Shown: piece by piece, positions 10,761 to 22,993 of the stretch
Layout of the letters: every line of letters begins with the position of its first letter
How positions within the stretch are numbered: position 1 is the stretch's first letter
From: Ypsolopha sequella
Lineage: Eukaryota > Arthropoda > Insecta > Lepidoptera > Ypsolophidae
Assembly (NCBI GenBank): GCA_934047225.1
Contig: OW203986.1
Span: 17,115,221 to 17,179,220, forward strand
Direction of reading: 5' to 3'
Length of the DNA stretch: 64,000 nt
Notes under the pieces: model-generated
Database searches by the model: none
The model's input: only the letters and a program-made list of their open reading frames with translations
Told to the model about the DNA's origin: nothing
Translations under genes and position numbers: made by a program

Positions 10761-10923
10761 TAGATGATTCTGAAGGCTTTCATTTTAGTTTTAATTCTGT
10801 CAAAACTTGAAATTTTCCGGAGTAATTTAGCTTCTGTTCTTAACACATAAACTATTTTGCAATGAAGAAAATTTCGTTTTGACAGCACTAAAACTAAAAT
10901 TAAAGCCTTCAGAATCGGCTTTA
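10761..10923. mobile_element. Palindromic MITE 'CCGATTCTGAAGGC' family, copy 1
   Basis: About 165 bp with inverted arms 'GATTCTGAAGGCTTT...TTTAGTTTTA' and 'TAAAACTAAAATTAAAGCCTTCAGAATCGGC'. Other copies are at 17023-17187, 26524-26690 and 37831-37996. Confidence 0.75.
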
Positions 10924-12331
10924 CTAGATACGAACCTATACAAGTTTAAGGTCAGGGCAAATGTTTTTTTCTCTTTTCATCAAAAGGGTTACCCAATTAG
11001 TTTTTAAATCACTTACATAGAGCTGGATGAGCAAATTGGGCATGGGCATGGTATACTTTACCAAAACATTTGCTGTAGACAAACAAGCTGTTATGCTCTT
11101 GTGCTTGGGGCTATATGATTCGATAGATAAATGTGGATAGATCATGAAGTATCGTGAGGCTTATCAGGAAAATTGTGTAATTAATATCTTTTTATAGTCG
11201 ACACGAGCATTGTGCCCGCCTCGTGACTTGGTGGTCTGACGTCATAGGTACGGGGGCTTGGTTAGCTATAAGCCAATCACAGGCCGCCACCGCTTGCGGT
11301 GTGCGTCAGAGTTGGCAAAGCAACCATAAACAGATTTCAGCCTGAAAAACAACCATGAAGAATAATAGTCTACAATTAGTTAATACATCTGATCTGTAGG
11401 TACTCAGTACTTTATATCCGGTATAACTACAACAAGGAAAACGCGTTCCAGTTGCCTGATGTACCCAACTATTTAGGCTCAAATAAATAATTTGATTACA
11501 CCGTAATAATAAATAGTTTTTGAAATGAAACTGTGTCTCCTACCTATTCATTGTCAATACAAGCAACTTTCACTATAAGTCAATGAAATCGCGAATATAC
11601 CTATAATCAGCTTTTCCCAATAAAAAGTGCAGCACATAAGTTACCTAGGTTTTCGACAAAAGATTTTTTTCAGTATTTCATAGTAAGGCGTACTAAACTA
11701 ATACCATTTTATGATTCTAAAACCACAAAAATTTGCGTATTTATCTTCACATGTATTCCCTAGGGGGTGTGTTTATGATTACTCATGCATTATTGTAGTT
11801 GCTGATGCAATCTGATGGTATGATTGTAGCAAGCGAAGCGCGACGAACGTGCTGGAAGTTGTTTGCGCCAGCGCAAGCTCGTGACTACAGAGCCACACCC
11901 CCGCGCCGCGCATGAGTTGAGCACCCGTCGTCCGTCGTCGCTACATGCTCACGAGCACGCACATCTACTTTCTAATGAACATTGACGTCATTGACCTCAG
12001 CCTCGTCTGGCATTTCGACATATTAGCACGTTTCAGGACAAATGTCATAAATATTTACGGATGCTCCCATTTTGCTTTGGAGTTCTAACAAGTTTCATCA
12101 GAAATCAGCTTAATTTACATGTGCTGTTCCCATTTCTTTCAATATTGTTGATACGGAATAGGTGCGTTGTGTATGTTTGTATTTGTAGGCAGGTATTTAT
12201 AAACTGAAAATTGTGTAAATGGAGCACGCAGAGTCATCACACCATCAGCAAAGAGCCTTCGAATATTTTTTTGCTTTCTGCCATATACATCACGTTAGTA
12301 TGCTGATGATGCAAACAATAGTCGTATATAC
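10924..12331. other. No gene seen; CpG-rich patch at 11820-11960
   Basis: Mostly AT-rich. 11200-11330 and 11820-11960 are GC-rich ('GCGAAGCGCGACGAACGTGC'). No ORF or known RNA fits. A CpG-rich regulatory site is possible but unproven. Confidence 0.3.
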
Positions 12332-12591
12332 AACGTGTAATTTAAGTCATTTTGTTAACGAAAACTGGTGATAGTACTTGTCCGTATAAACAACTTTTAC
12401 TATGGAGCCAACCCTGAAATCGTAAAAAAAATATCAGCTGTTCCATAGAACTCGACCTACTCGACCCAAATGTATGAAACAGCTGATTTTTTTTTCACGT
12501 TTTCAGGGTTGGCTTCATAGTAAAAGTTGTTCATATGGACGAGTCGTACTATCACCAGTTTTTGTTAGCAAAATGACTTAAATTTCACGTT
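12332..12591. repeat. Foldback element of about 260 bp
   Basis: Arms of about 115 bp are near-complementary. Examples are 'TTTAAGTCATTTTGTTAACG', 'AACTTTTACTATGGAGCCAA' and 'AAAATATCAGCTGTTCCATA', each recurring inverted. The loop is about 30 bp. No terminal duplication fixed. Confidence 0.75.
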
Positions 12592-12599
12592 TTATACCG

Positions 12600-12735
12600 T
12601 CACGACATGAATCCTCGAGGGTTGTCAGAGGTATTCTCGAGTGTGAACTGCGAAATGCAAGTCACAGTCCACTAGTTTTACCTGCGATTCACCGACCATA
12701 TACGTCCCAACGTGATGGGTGTGACTTGATGAGCC
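12600..12735 (-). repeat. SINE fragment (related to 17628-17864)
   Basis: Shares 'CACGACATGAATC', 'GCGAAATGCAAGTCAC' and 'TACGTCCCA' with the tRNA-derived repeat at 17628-17864. Confidence 0.5.
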
Positions 12736-13494
12736 AAATACAAGCTTTTTAGGGCATGCAGGGTTCGTTGAAGTATATCAGTATAAATAAAAGTTTGTTT
12801 AACCCTATGCAAGGATATCGGTGTTAAATGAGATAGGTACTCTGGCGGACTCTTTAACTTGTATTTGTTGTTAGCATAATATATTGATCGACCCAGTTAG
12901 ATTACAAAATATTTTCAAGGTTCATTTGTACAATAAATTAAAAAAAATACAGTTTAAATTAGGATTAATAAGAAACAAAAAAAATGTTTTTCCCGTTTTT
13001 ATCGAAAGAAAGAAGAAAGAAAATGTGTTTATTTTGAAAGTTACACCATTGCAAAAAACCAAATACTCTTTATAATGAACAGTTTAACGCTTATACATAT
13101 AACTAGGTAGTTTATAAGATGCAGGCAACAAAAAGGTCTCTGACTCAGCAAAATGCCACAGCAGAACTGTGACGCTGATCTTCCGTCAGAGGCCGCGAGT
13201 TGCGACACATGCGATGTAACAAAATTGATTGATAAAACAAAATTGTCTTTGTAAGAGTATCGGCATTTCATTTTGCATACTCCGTGAAGTACCAACCTTA
13301 AAGCCGGTGGATTTTCGATAATGAACGTGTGTAATAAATTGCAAAACTCATATCCCTGTAATTATCTGCTTACAAGAAACTGTAAATTCGTCGAAGGCCG
13401 TTTTGTTCGGTTAATGACCTCTCAGTCTTCACGCTTGACTTGAGAGAGATTGTATTGTAAACTTTTAGAATTGGTAAACTTACTTCAAAAGTCA
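12736..13494. other. No gene seen
   Basis: Chance frames only (63 and 84 codons, overlapping on opposite strands). Confidence 0.35.
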
Positions 13495-13504
13495 AAAGTC
13501 AAAA

Positions 13505-13575
13505 AGTAAATTTATTTCTCAACGTAGTCTCCAAACAAGTCGACACACTTATTCCATCTTTTTGTCCAGACCGCA
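13505..13575 (-). pseudogene. C-terminal scrap of a mariner transposase
   Basis: On the - strand the sequence translates to 'VWTKRWNKCVDLFGDYVEK' plus a stop, the typical last residues of mariner transposases ('WxKCVDLxGDYVEK'). The rest of the element is absent. Confidence 0.6.
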
Positions 13576-14384
13576 AATTCCGTTGAACAAACATCTTTTT
13601 CTTGACTAACTTGAAAGAGATGTGTTAAATTCTATTGATTTGGTCTGCGTCTTCCATAACAGGAGTTTTAATTCCATAGTCATTCTGGTTTTTATTTATT
13701 CATTATTGTCATTGTCACACGACTTTCAGTCGACCATCGATGGGGGTGGCAGTGCGGGTGGGTCATGGGTGGGAGGACGATGTGCCGTACGTTACGTAAC
13801 GTAGGTAAAGCGTTTCGTGCCACAGCAGTGGCCAGTGGCGTATTCACCCTAAAGCAAAAAGGGCCATGGCCCGGGGCGGCAAGCTGCGGGGGGCGGCGCA
13901 AGCTGCACCATGCGCTCAGCTTTGGGAACCTAACTAACTTTTTGATCCATTAAAATGGGTTTGAAAACAGACCAAATCTGGATAAGCCCCCCTAAAAAAA
14001 ATTGGGTTTTTTCGAATCCATTTACTCCACTATAACGTCATCTATATATTTAATTTCTGGGTAAATATTTATTGAGTATTTGATTAAGATTCTCACTGGA
14101 GGAAAACGCGATCGGATGAAATTTTCTCGATAGAATTTAATTCCGAAAAGACCTCTAAATTGTTTTATTTTTTCCAGTAATTCTGAAATCCTAACCTAAC
14201 TATTTTCATTGTGAAATTGCATTCAAAATTTAGATATTATGTATTTTTTTTAAATTGTATTTTACACATATTTCAGTAAACAATATTCGCCAAACTGCTA
14301 AACAGTTTGTTGGTGATACGCTCTTACAAATGGCATTTTAGGCACTAACAGTCTCCTTGAAAATCTTTTTGACAAAATAGCTTG
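13576..14384. other. No gene seen; GC-rich repeat-like patch at 13735-13920
   Basis: 13735-13920 contains 'GTGGGAGGACGATGTGCC' and 'GGGCCATGGCCCGGGGCGGC'. It looks like a dispersed repeat more than coding DNA; the 60-69 codon frames overlap on both strands. Confidence 0.3.
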
Positions 14385-14517
14385 GTACATTTTATATTAA
14401 TAAAAAACCGACTTTTTGGTACTTTTCCACGAATCCGTCCCACTCGTACTGAGGGTTTTTCGCATATGGAGTAACAGGGACGCTAAAACTTTTATGTATC
14501 GCCTTAAGCTGTGTTTA
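14385..14517 (-). repeat. TTAA family C MITE, one end
   Basis: Reading leftward from TTAA at 14514-14517, the 'GGCGATACATAAAAGTTTTA' terminus and 'GCGTCCCTGTTACTCCATAT' match the elements at 22653 and 39526. The other end is lost. Confidence 0.6.
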
Positions 14518-15437
14518 TAGCGCACCAATTCGTGTACATTTATGATCAGAAGAAATCAGCCACGAAGTGGTCCTCGTTGACTGAATAGATTGATATAATT
14601 GCTGCCGATCAGCTCGAGCGGAATTTTCCGATTGTTTCTGAACTGAACGTGACAACTTATTGCATATTCCTGACGTGAGCCGATCTTTACACACTCTGAC
14701 CGGTTCTTGCCAATGATGAAAGATAAGTCTAAGATAACTTTTTATTTTCTTAGGACATGCTTGAAAGTAGAAAGTGATGTAAGATCACGTCTTCCTCATT
14801 GAATGAAGTGTTTAGTCAACATACTTGCACTACAAAGCTAAGTATATGCAAAAGATGTCTCTCTCTCTATCAACAATTTGCAGCTTCTATTCCCTCAGTT
14901 TTTCAGATTAAGCTCCAATCAGTAACAATGAAAAAAGTTCAAGTAAGAGGATTGCATAGTAAGCGAGCTTTAGTCGATCAGCCTTAGTATTTACCTATAC
15001 TAATACTTTAGAAATAAATTACATTTTATTATGTAAGTACATGTATGTACTAGATATACTGAGATTAAAAAAATATATGAATGAGTAGTAAAAGTCGCAA
15101 CGAGTACGACTGAAAGCTCAGTTTGTTCCAGAACCCTCTTGAGTATAAGGATGCGATTTGCCAACATTTTTTACTGTCTATCTGTCACAGACAGGAGGTG
15201 CCCTGTAATCGAACGCAGATTGCTTTGTGAATCGAGAGTATACTGGTATAATTACTATAGAGTTTGTTTGTGTTGATAATAAAGTTTGCTTCAGAACATT
15301 TGAGCGAATGAAAAAAAGGAGTATAGACCGGCTCCCGAAACTCTTTAGTCTACCATCGACTGTGGTTTGGCATCGAGATACGATCTTTCAAATTCCACAC
15401 ACTGACTTATACTGTACTATACAATACAAGCTTTGGC
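14518..15437. other. No gene seen
   Basis: Two short + frames (62 and 72 codons) have no recognisable product or splice context. Confidence 0.35.
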
Positions 15438-15793
15438 GGCAATGAGCCGTTTTCAAGGCTAGCTTCCATTAAATTTCCATAGATGGCGCTGTCTAAGGAT
15501 TTGAAAAATTATATAATCTCTTGACTGAATGGGCCTTTCTAAAATATTAAAAACAAATCAAAGTCAATTTTGGTTGATCTCTGGCTGTCAGTTATAACAT
15601 TCTACTCTGCTCAAAGCTAGTACGTATCATAATGAGTAATTATTACGGCTCTTGGTCTCAAAACAGATTTGGAGAAGCGAAATGATAAGCGAATAAGGAA
15701 AAAGCTGTAACTTTCAAGTTATTTATCCTAAGTCGTTAGACAGCGCCATCTATGACATTCTTATGAAAGCTAGCTTAGATAACGGCTCATTTG
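15438..15793. repeat. Foldback element of about 355 bp
   Basis: Arms contain 'AATGAGCCGTT', 'GCTAGCTT' and 'CATAGATGGCGCTGTCTAA', recurring inverted at the right end. The central 200 bp is unique. Confidence 0.7.
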
Positions 15794-16200
15794 GCATTGA
15801 TTGACTCACGTTACGTCACGTATATTATTACGTTTGACCATCAACGCTTAGCTTGCCGGCCGCTGAAGTAATTTACGAGTTCCCACTCTATTTCCACTAT
15901 TATTTCTATTACTTATCAATCTTATTATAGATGCACATGAACCACAGTTTGCTCCACATGTATGCGAGCAAACTTTGTATTAATAGGAGTGCCCCCTATG
16001 GTATGTGGTATGTCGCTATACATAAAACATTATAACGAGTTAACGAGCACAAAGTAGTAAACGTGTCAGTGGCAGTATACAGTCGCACAGCCCAACATAC
16101 TCTGAATAAAAGGTTCCTAGTGATAGTGAAAACAAGGCTCTATATATTTTGTATATAATTATGTAGGTAGGTATATATTAACATTGTGTTTGTATGCTTG
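15794..16200. other. No gene seen
   Basis: AT-rich; nothing recognised. Confidence 0.3.
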
Positions 16201-16701
16201 TTAAGACTGTAGGTATGTACATGAGCCTAGAGCATGAACAACGCCAGACTTTCTAAGATTCCTTTGAAGAAATTCGGACTCTCCTTGTATTGAAAAAATA
16301 TTTTGATTTATTGATTCTACTTGCAAACAATGTAGAGAATTATACTTTTGTCAAAAAAAAAATTGTATTCTACCCCTTTCTTTTTGGTTTTCAAACGTTT
16401 GTTTCAAGAACGCGGTTAAGAGATCAAAATATTTTTTTTAATATATGTATAAAACAGGTAATAGAAATATGAAGAGATTCTACTTAAAGCCAATATTTTT
16501 TTCCCTACAAAATATTTCAGTATTATCTATAAACACACCAATTTGTTGTTTAGCTGCGTGATCATTGGTATTACGCGTCCAAGAAAAAGAGGCCAATGAT
16601 GCTATAATCGCCTCTATCAAAAGCAAATAAGGTCTTTGCTATTGGACTTATTGTGCTGGACGGGTAATAAAAAAAGTTGCTAGGGTAGGCCATCCTCTTA
16701 A
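16201..16701 (-). mobile_element. TTAA family A MITE, copy 1 (subtype with TTAAGACTGTA end)
   Basis: Bounded by TTAA at 16201-16204 and 16698-16701. Shares 'CTTATTGTGCTGGACGGGTA', 'TTACGCGTCCAAGAAAAAGA' and 'CACCAATTTGTTGTTT' with family A. Its far end matches only the copy at 19326-19834, to which it is inverted. Confidence 0.7.
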
Positions 16702-16891
16702 GTGAACACAAACAGAGCAGTAGGTACACATTTTATTGCATGGGCATTATTGTATTAACGATGTTCTGGCATCCGATGGTTAATGGAAGGAATAATCTCT
16801 GTAACCTTCTGATTTTACCAATGAATCATTGCGGAAATTTATTAGAACTCTTCCACCCTTGAACATAACGGGTGATACAAAATGAGTGATT

Positions 16892-17308
16892 GTGCACAGA
16901 ACTTTTTGCTGGAAAAGCAAGCAATTGGTCAAAAATAACAATAAAAAAAATATGAAAAAATTTAAATAACACTTTGAAAAAAAAAAGTTTGTATAGGAAA
17001 TTTTCACTCTAGGGTAGACATTGTAGCCGATTCTGAAGGCTTTAGTTTTAGTTTTAGTGCTGTCAAGACTAAATTTTCATCATTGCAAAATAGTTCATAG
17101 GTGTGAAGCACAGAAGCTAAATTACTTTGGACAAATTTAAGTCTTGACAGCACTAAAACTAAAATTAAAGCCTTCAGAATCGGCTTTATTGTCTACCCGG
17201 GCGTCATACAAAATTTTTTTTTTCAAAGTGATATTTAAATTTTTTCATATTTTTTTTATTGTTGTTCTTGACTAATTGTTTGCTTTTCCAGAAAAAAGTT
17301 CTGTGCAC
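16892..17308. repeat. 417-bp palindrome containing a second palindromic MITE
   Basis: Outer arms start 'GTGCACAGAACTTTTT' and end with its complement 'AAAAAAGTTCTGTGCAC'. They continue inward through 'AATAACAATAAAAAAAATAT' to 'GGGTAGACA', then the family MITE at 17023-17187 forms the centre. Confidence 0.75.
17023..17187. mobile_element. Palindromic MITE 'CCGATTCTGAAGGC' family, copy 2
   Basis: Same arms as copy 1; ends 'AGCCGATTCTGAAGGCTTTA' and complement. It sits exactly at the centre of the larger palindrome at 16892-17308. Confidence 0.75.
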
Positions 17309-17627
17309 GCCACACACTGTACATAATTATATATTGGGGGCGTGTGGAGATGGTATGTATCTTAAAATTACAACTGATGATTAAGTTTGTATCGATATTG
17401 TGAACAACCACTTTATGCTCTTGTCCATTACTGCATACAATTAAAACAGGATTGGTACCTATTTATATGAATAACTGGATCTCCAAGTCCAATAGTAACT
17501 CACTAATGTAACTAAATAATATTTGTATAAGACCGTTTGTATCCGAAATAAATAAATAAAATAAAAAATAAATTGTATAACCATGAATAATATGAAAAAC
17601 ATGGTTAGCAGTTTAGCACAGATTATA
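17309..17627. other. No gene seen
   Basis: Contains 'AATAAATAAATAAAATAAAA', perhaps a retroelement tail, but no gene. Confidence 0.3.
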
Positions 17628-17864
17628 CACGACATGAATCTCTGCGAGGGGTGTCAAAGGCGTTACCGGGTATGTAATGTGAAATGCAAGTCATAGTCAA
17701 TACTCGTAACCCACGTTTTACCGACAATTACTACGTCCCAGGTGGTGAGCCGTGCTTCGGGCACAATTTTAATTCGAATTACGCAGACCGGACACAAAAG
17801 TGCCCTGCGGGACTTGAACCCACGACCTAGAGATAGGGCGCGGCCGTCAGATTATGAGCGCAGA
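17628..17864 (-). mobile_element. tRNA-derived SINE
   Basis: On the - strand a tRNA-like head shows 'CTCATAATCTG', resembling the tRNA-Met anticodon loop, and 'GGGTTCAAGTCCC', a good RNA polymerase III B box at about 17808-17821. The unrelated body ends 'GATTCATGTCGTG'. Partial relatives lie at 12600-12735 and 26115-26147. The head has a small insertion, so the match to tRNA-Met is loose. Confidence 0.55.
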
Positions 17865-18120
17865 TTATGTCTCTCAAATCTCAATTATAAAGACCTCAAA
17901 ACCTCTAGCTAGAAGATTGTAAATTTTTTAATCGACTCAATGGTTGTAGGTATTTAACGAAACCCCTGCTGGCTAGTTGGCGTCAGTTGTTACTAAGAAA
18001 CAATAATAATTAAGGACAAATTAACAATGGAACAAGCATTGTGACGTCAACACTCACAACTATGCAAATTGTTCATTGTTATTGTTATAATGACACTCTT
18101 CTAAACTAACTAAATTTAAA

Positions 18121-18484
18121 AAACCGGTCAAGTGCGGGTCAGAATCAGTCAGATTTTTTAAATATTTTTATTTTTGTGGTTTTTCAAAGATTTCTCGAAA
18201 GCAGTGCGATTAAATATAGTAAAATTATATATTTGTACAATTAAATCTTTAATATCTACAATTTGATACCCATATTGTATTTTTAGGATAATATTTTTTA
18301 CTTTTGAAATATTTTTTACACCGTGTTTTTGTGCCAAATTTCAAGTCTTTATCTTTCACGGTGCTAAATGGGGCTGTGACATACGGACGGACGGACGGAC
18401 GGACGGACAGACGGACAGACGGACAACGGAGTCTCACCATAAAGGTTTCTTTTGTACCTTTTAGGTTCTACGGAACCCTAAAAA
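18121..18484. repeat. Lepidopteran dispersed repeat with (ACGG)n core
   Basis: Begins 'AAACCGGTCAAGTGCGGGTC' and ends 'GGTTCTACGGAACCCTAAAA', limits typical of an abundant non-autonomous repeat in moths and butterflies. It contains the (ACGG)/(ACAG) microsatellite at 18383-18424. Confidence 0.65.
18383..18424 (+). repeat. (ACGG)n/(ACAG)n microsatellite
   Basis: Ten tetranucleotide units, the last few interrupted by ACAG. It is part of the repeat at 18121-18484 and creates false ORFs on both strands. Confidence 0.9.
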
Positions 18485-19325
18485 GACTTTTTCAGACTGA
18501 AGAGTACTAAAGAGTAAGTAGTTTGGAAGTTATTTAAAAATTCTCAGATATTTTTTGTCTGTCTTTACCGTCGCGTCGTGTCGTGTCGTGCTTCAATACC
18601 ATCGATAATCTAATATATTAAGAAAAATTCAACACGTGTTCCAAAAATAAATAAGTAGGTAGGTAGTATATTAAGGCTGGATTCATGTTTTTTTTTTCTT
18701 TCCACTGGGCGCAAACACGGTCAATTGGTCTCGGCAACAACAATGGTCAGAAAGTCGTCATTTAAAAAAGAGGGGACGGCTGTTGCAGTTGCATCTACAA
18801 CAAAGGTGGTGATCAACAACGCAACAACTAGGCTGTTTGGTACCAGGAGCACATGGAAGTAGTTCAATGAATCAAGTTACTTTCTCACGAGCATGCGTCG
18901 AATCTTCGCGATTGTCGTTGGTCGGCAGTAGTTCTCATATTATTGTACCGCGGTCGGTAGGTAGGTAGATACCTGCTGCGGTTTGTAAACATTCATATTC
19001 TTTGGCTTTCTGTTTCATAAATAACGATCCACCCAGCCCCGGTGGAAAATTACTATGCTGTAGGGTGACAAAAGATTCATGTGAATTGAGGACCAAGTGT
19101 TTTTTGAAAAATAGACTATTTCGAAATCTTAATTTAAGATATTTTAATTCACTCTATGTGGTGATATCTTTTTCTATTTATTACATGGCATCATTTGTAA
19201 CCTTTAGTGCTCATAAAGTGAAAATAATAAAAACGCTTGGCTCAAAATGACTTGCATCCAGAGCCGTAGAACGGTTAAAAAAAAAATGGTAGGTTCAAAT
19301 GGATATGTCTTAGAATAAGGTATTC
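18485..19325. other. No gene seen
   Basis: An 82-codon frame at 19002-19250 is unlikely to be coding. No domain seen. Confidence 0.35.
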
Positions 19326-19834
19326 TTAAGAGGATGGCATATCCTAGGAACTTTTTTTATTACCCGTCAAGCACAATAAGTCTAATGGCAAATACTTTAT
19401 TTGCTTTTCATAGAGGCGATTATATGTTGGCTCTTTGGCCTCTTTTTCTTGGACGCCTAATACTAGTGATCACGCAGCGAAACAACAAATTTGTGTGTTT
19501 GTAGCTGATACTGTAATATTTTGTAGGGAAAAAAATATTGAGTTTAAGTGATATACCTTCATATTTTATTACCTATTTTATGAAAAAAAAAATCAAGTTC
19601 ATCTCTTAACCACTTTCTTGAAGCGAACGTTTGAAAACAAAAAAAAAAGAGGTTGCAAAACATTTTTTTATGACAAAACTATAAATCTTAGTACATTGTT
19701 TATACGTAAAATCCCTAGAGAAAAGATTAATAAACCAAATATATTTCTTTCAATACAAGGAGAGTCCGAATTTCTTCAAACGAATCCTAGATAGCCTGGA
19801 TTTGGTCATGCTCTAGGCTCAGGTACAGTCTTAA
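19326..19834 (+). mobile_element. TTAA family A MITE, copy 2
   Basis: Flanked by TTAA at 19326-19329 and 19831-19834. Starts 'TTAAGAGGATGGCATATCC'. The right end matches copy 1 ('GCTCTAGGCTCAGGTACAG'). With copy 1 it forms an inverted pair about 2.6 kb apart. Confidence 0.75.
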
Positions 19835-20563
19835 GGGATATACAAATCTTGGGTTCAAATTATGATTTTACTTGTCAAACGACATAAAGGCGAAATCAAA
19901 GACCCAAAGATCCATAAACAAATTTTTTTCCAAAACAAAAAACGAACGTGTGGCCTGAAATGGATTTAGCTAGAATCATTTGATTAACATACCCGGTTGA
20001 ATTTTAACCTGTAAAGGCGACGCCTTTATTATATTAATTTTACCATCAGCCGATCAGAATTTTTAATGACTAATCATTTCATAACAAAATACGATATTCT
20101 AACATAGAAACAAGATATGCTTAACTATTTTATAAAAAGAAATTATATAAATAATCGTTATTTGATACTACCTTGGTTTTTCAGTCGAGTAGAAATATAA
20201 AATACTGTCGACATTAGGACTATTTTATAATTACATACAGCGTGAATGAACATGAGTGATAATAATACACCTTGTATATGGCCCAAAATTCTGCGGTAGC
20301 CTATAAAATAAAAAAACACGTTTCTTATTTAAGAGGCACTTAAAAATCAGTATGGGTGGTTATAATAAAAAGTCCACTCATGGAATACTGTCATGTCACC
20401 CCATAAACGAAGCAATATGCAGGTACACAATGTTCCGAGTCCAGAATTTTCCTCATTGTTTTTTTGATGATCATACTTTAGTTGCGGAATCTAAAGAAAC
20501 TCTAGCATGGGCGCCGGTAGTATTATTGTCAGGGGAGAGCATCTATCTATACAATATATAATA
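19835..20563. other. No gene seen
   Basis: AT-rich; a 69-codon frame at 20352-20561 has no recognisable product. Confidence 0.35.
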
Positions 20564-20745
20564 CTAGCTTTACCCCGCGGTTTCGCCCGTGCTGATTACG
20601 TTTGAATTTTCGCGGGATAAAAAGTAGCCCATGTCATTATCCGGCCCATAAACTTATATGCAAAAAATCACATCGATCCGTTGCTCCGTTGCTGCGTGAA
20701 AGAAGGACAAACCAACAAACACACTTTCGCATTTATAATAGAGGT
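20564..20745 (-). mobile_element. Non-autonomous Helitron, short
   Basis: On the - strand it ends 'GGGCGAAACCGCGGGGTAAA' followed by 'GCTAGT', with the CTAG terminus and GC-rich hairpin expected of Helitrons. It starts near 'TCTATTATAAATGCGAAAGT'. This repeat type is very common in Lepidoptera. Confidence 0.6.
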
Positions 20746-22652
20746 ACATAATATATAATATACTATTACTTATATTAATTATACATATAATATAATACTT
20801 ATTTTTTATTTTGTGTATTTTTCTACAAGACAAGGGGTGTTGAAATGCACCCTCCTGGCGCGGCGCTCATGAACTCTAGCCTTTTCACAAGGGTGTACAA
20901 TTGTGTACACCTAGCTATCTTGTATACACTTATTGTGCAGTATAGCTAGCAAATTGTTTCCGGTTATTTGCTTATTATTAGTGTTTCCACCTCACATGTT
21001 AGTTTACCTATGTAATTTGGTTTGGAATTTCATGGATGGTTGGAAATGGAAACGACTATACATCATTCATTACAACATCACAACAACCACACCTACCTCA
21101 CACCTTCATACGCATTGGCATTGTTCCCATTATAGCTCTAGATGTCAAATAAATCATGATGCAACATTAAGGAGTATTTTTTAAGCAGAACTTTGATGAC
21201 TTCACTGTTTGACAGAGTTTGCTGCTCGTGAGAGCCAAGGCTGTCTAAAGTCCAGTGCATTATCGAAAGTGATTATTATTCGCGTTGGCGGCCTGTGATT
21301 GGTCGACGATGGAGGCCTGGCCGGGTGTGGCGAAACGTGATACAGACGTCCGACACACACCAACGACTATCCAAGGTGTTCTTCTGTATGTCTCGTCGAA
21401 TATGACGAAAAAAAAACCTTTAAGTGTGCGTAGAACTCCACGTTTCGGTTCCGTCAATAAAGGCTTAAACATCCCACACGAATTTGGACGTGACGTCATC
21501 CCAAGTTTTTCTTTAGGTTTCATAATCCGCAGTCTCTCCACCTGTCTACTTGCTAAGGCCCAGCAGTCTTCAAGTTGGTATCTCGCAGATAAACAGACAC
21601 TTAATAGTGCTTTTTTTGTGGAATCCTAAAACTAAGCAGGAACAGGAATCATACAATAACACTCATTTATTCAAAGGCCTGCATTCTTCTAGTCTATTTT
21701 TGCATATTTTTTGTGTTCACATTACTCGTCTGGCTTTTATGTTTGAACAGTCGAATATAATGACTTATTTGACAGCCAAGGTCACATTGTAGTTATATGA
21801 GTCTATACCGGGAAAACAATATCAAACGACCAACTGAGTTATTTTCAAAATCAAAACGTGTAATTAAATTCTAACAAAGTATTTTCTGGCTCTACTGAAT
21901 TCACTGAAAGACCTAAATTTCAGTACAGTTTCAATAATCCTCCGGCCTCCAGAGAATCGATATGTCCTAGGTCTAGTAGATTCTAATGTTTACTATATAA
22001 TGTCAATATACTATTTCCTGTGTATATATTTTTTCAGTGCAAAATAATACCAACTTTTCTTTCTGTAATAATAAAGATGTAATTTTTTGGTATGTTTGCA
22101 TCTTTACCTTTTCTTTTATGTTTATTTGCCATGATGGCAAGTACACAGTTTATTATTACGAGGCTCTTATCGCTTTCACTATACACGACTCTATCGTCGT
22201 CACACTTTAGCAACGAGTATAAAAAAAAACTATTTACGATAAGATAAGGAACACACCCACCACGATGCAAACCGATGAATCTTTGCATATTTCTTGTAAA
22301 ATAATAAATAAATAAAAATCGTTTATTGACACAAAAGAAAAATAAGGTACAAAATGTTTTACAACTTATTAAATACATTTTAGAAGCAATTTAAATAGAT
22401 TATTGATGCCTAAGCTAAGTTTAGTTAAAAACTTGTACGATAGACATCAATACCTCTCACGCTAAGTTACAGATGGTGATCAGATATCAAGGCTGTATCT
22501 GTTTTAACAATAAAATTCAACAAATTTAGGTAAACGGAAGTTAATCAACATATTTTGACTCATTTTAAATGAAAATGGCGTCTCATTATATCATTCGCTG
22601 TAATAACCGCGATCAAATAAATTCCTTGTTTATCAAATTTGTAATCGGAGAA
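20746..22652. other. No gene I can support
   Basis: Overlapping 93- and 114-codon frames on opposite strands at 21260-21629 show no domain. 22300-22380 holds 'AAATAAATAAAAATCGTTTA', like an antisense retroelement tail. Nothing else recognised. Confidence 0.35.
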
Positions 22653-22993
22653 TTAAGGCGATGTAGAAAAGTTTTAGCGTCCCTGTTGCTCCATATACGA
22701 AAAAAGCCTCAGTGCGAGAGGGACAGATTCGAGGAAAAATAGCAAAAAGTCGGTTTTTTATCAATATAAAATGTATTAAAGTTGCTATCAAAATTTCATT
22801 TAACCAGGTCTTAGATACTGTTAAAACCCATCTAATAAAATATAATTGCAGTCCATATGTCATTCCAAATTGTCAAACTAGGAGAATTGGTGTCGAAAAA
22901 CACCTCATTTCAACAAATATTTGTATCGAGCCGAATTTCTCCAATCGCGTTTCTGTTTTAGCAGATCCCTACAAAAAGATTCCAACAATAATA

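Noticed and set aside
18249..18510. Arg/Ser/Val-rich ORFs on both strands
   Set aside because: Produced by the (ACGG)n microsatellite.
21260..21629. Overlapping 93- and 114-codon ORFs
   Set aside because: On opposite strands of the same DNA, with no domain or splice signals; probably unclassified repeat.
22034..22378. 114-codon - strand ORF
   Set aside because: AT-rich, hydrophobic chance translation that includes an antisense retroelement tail.
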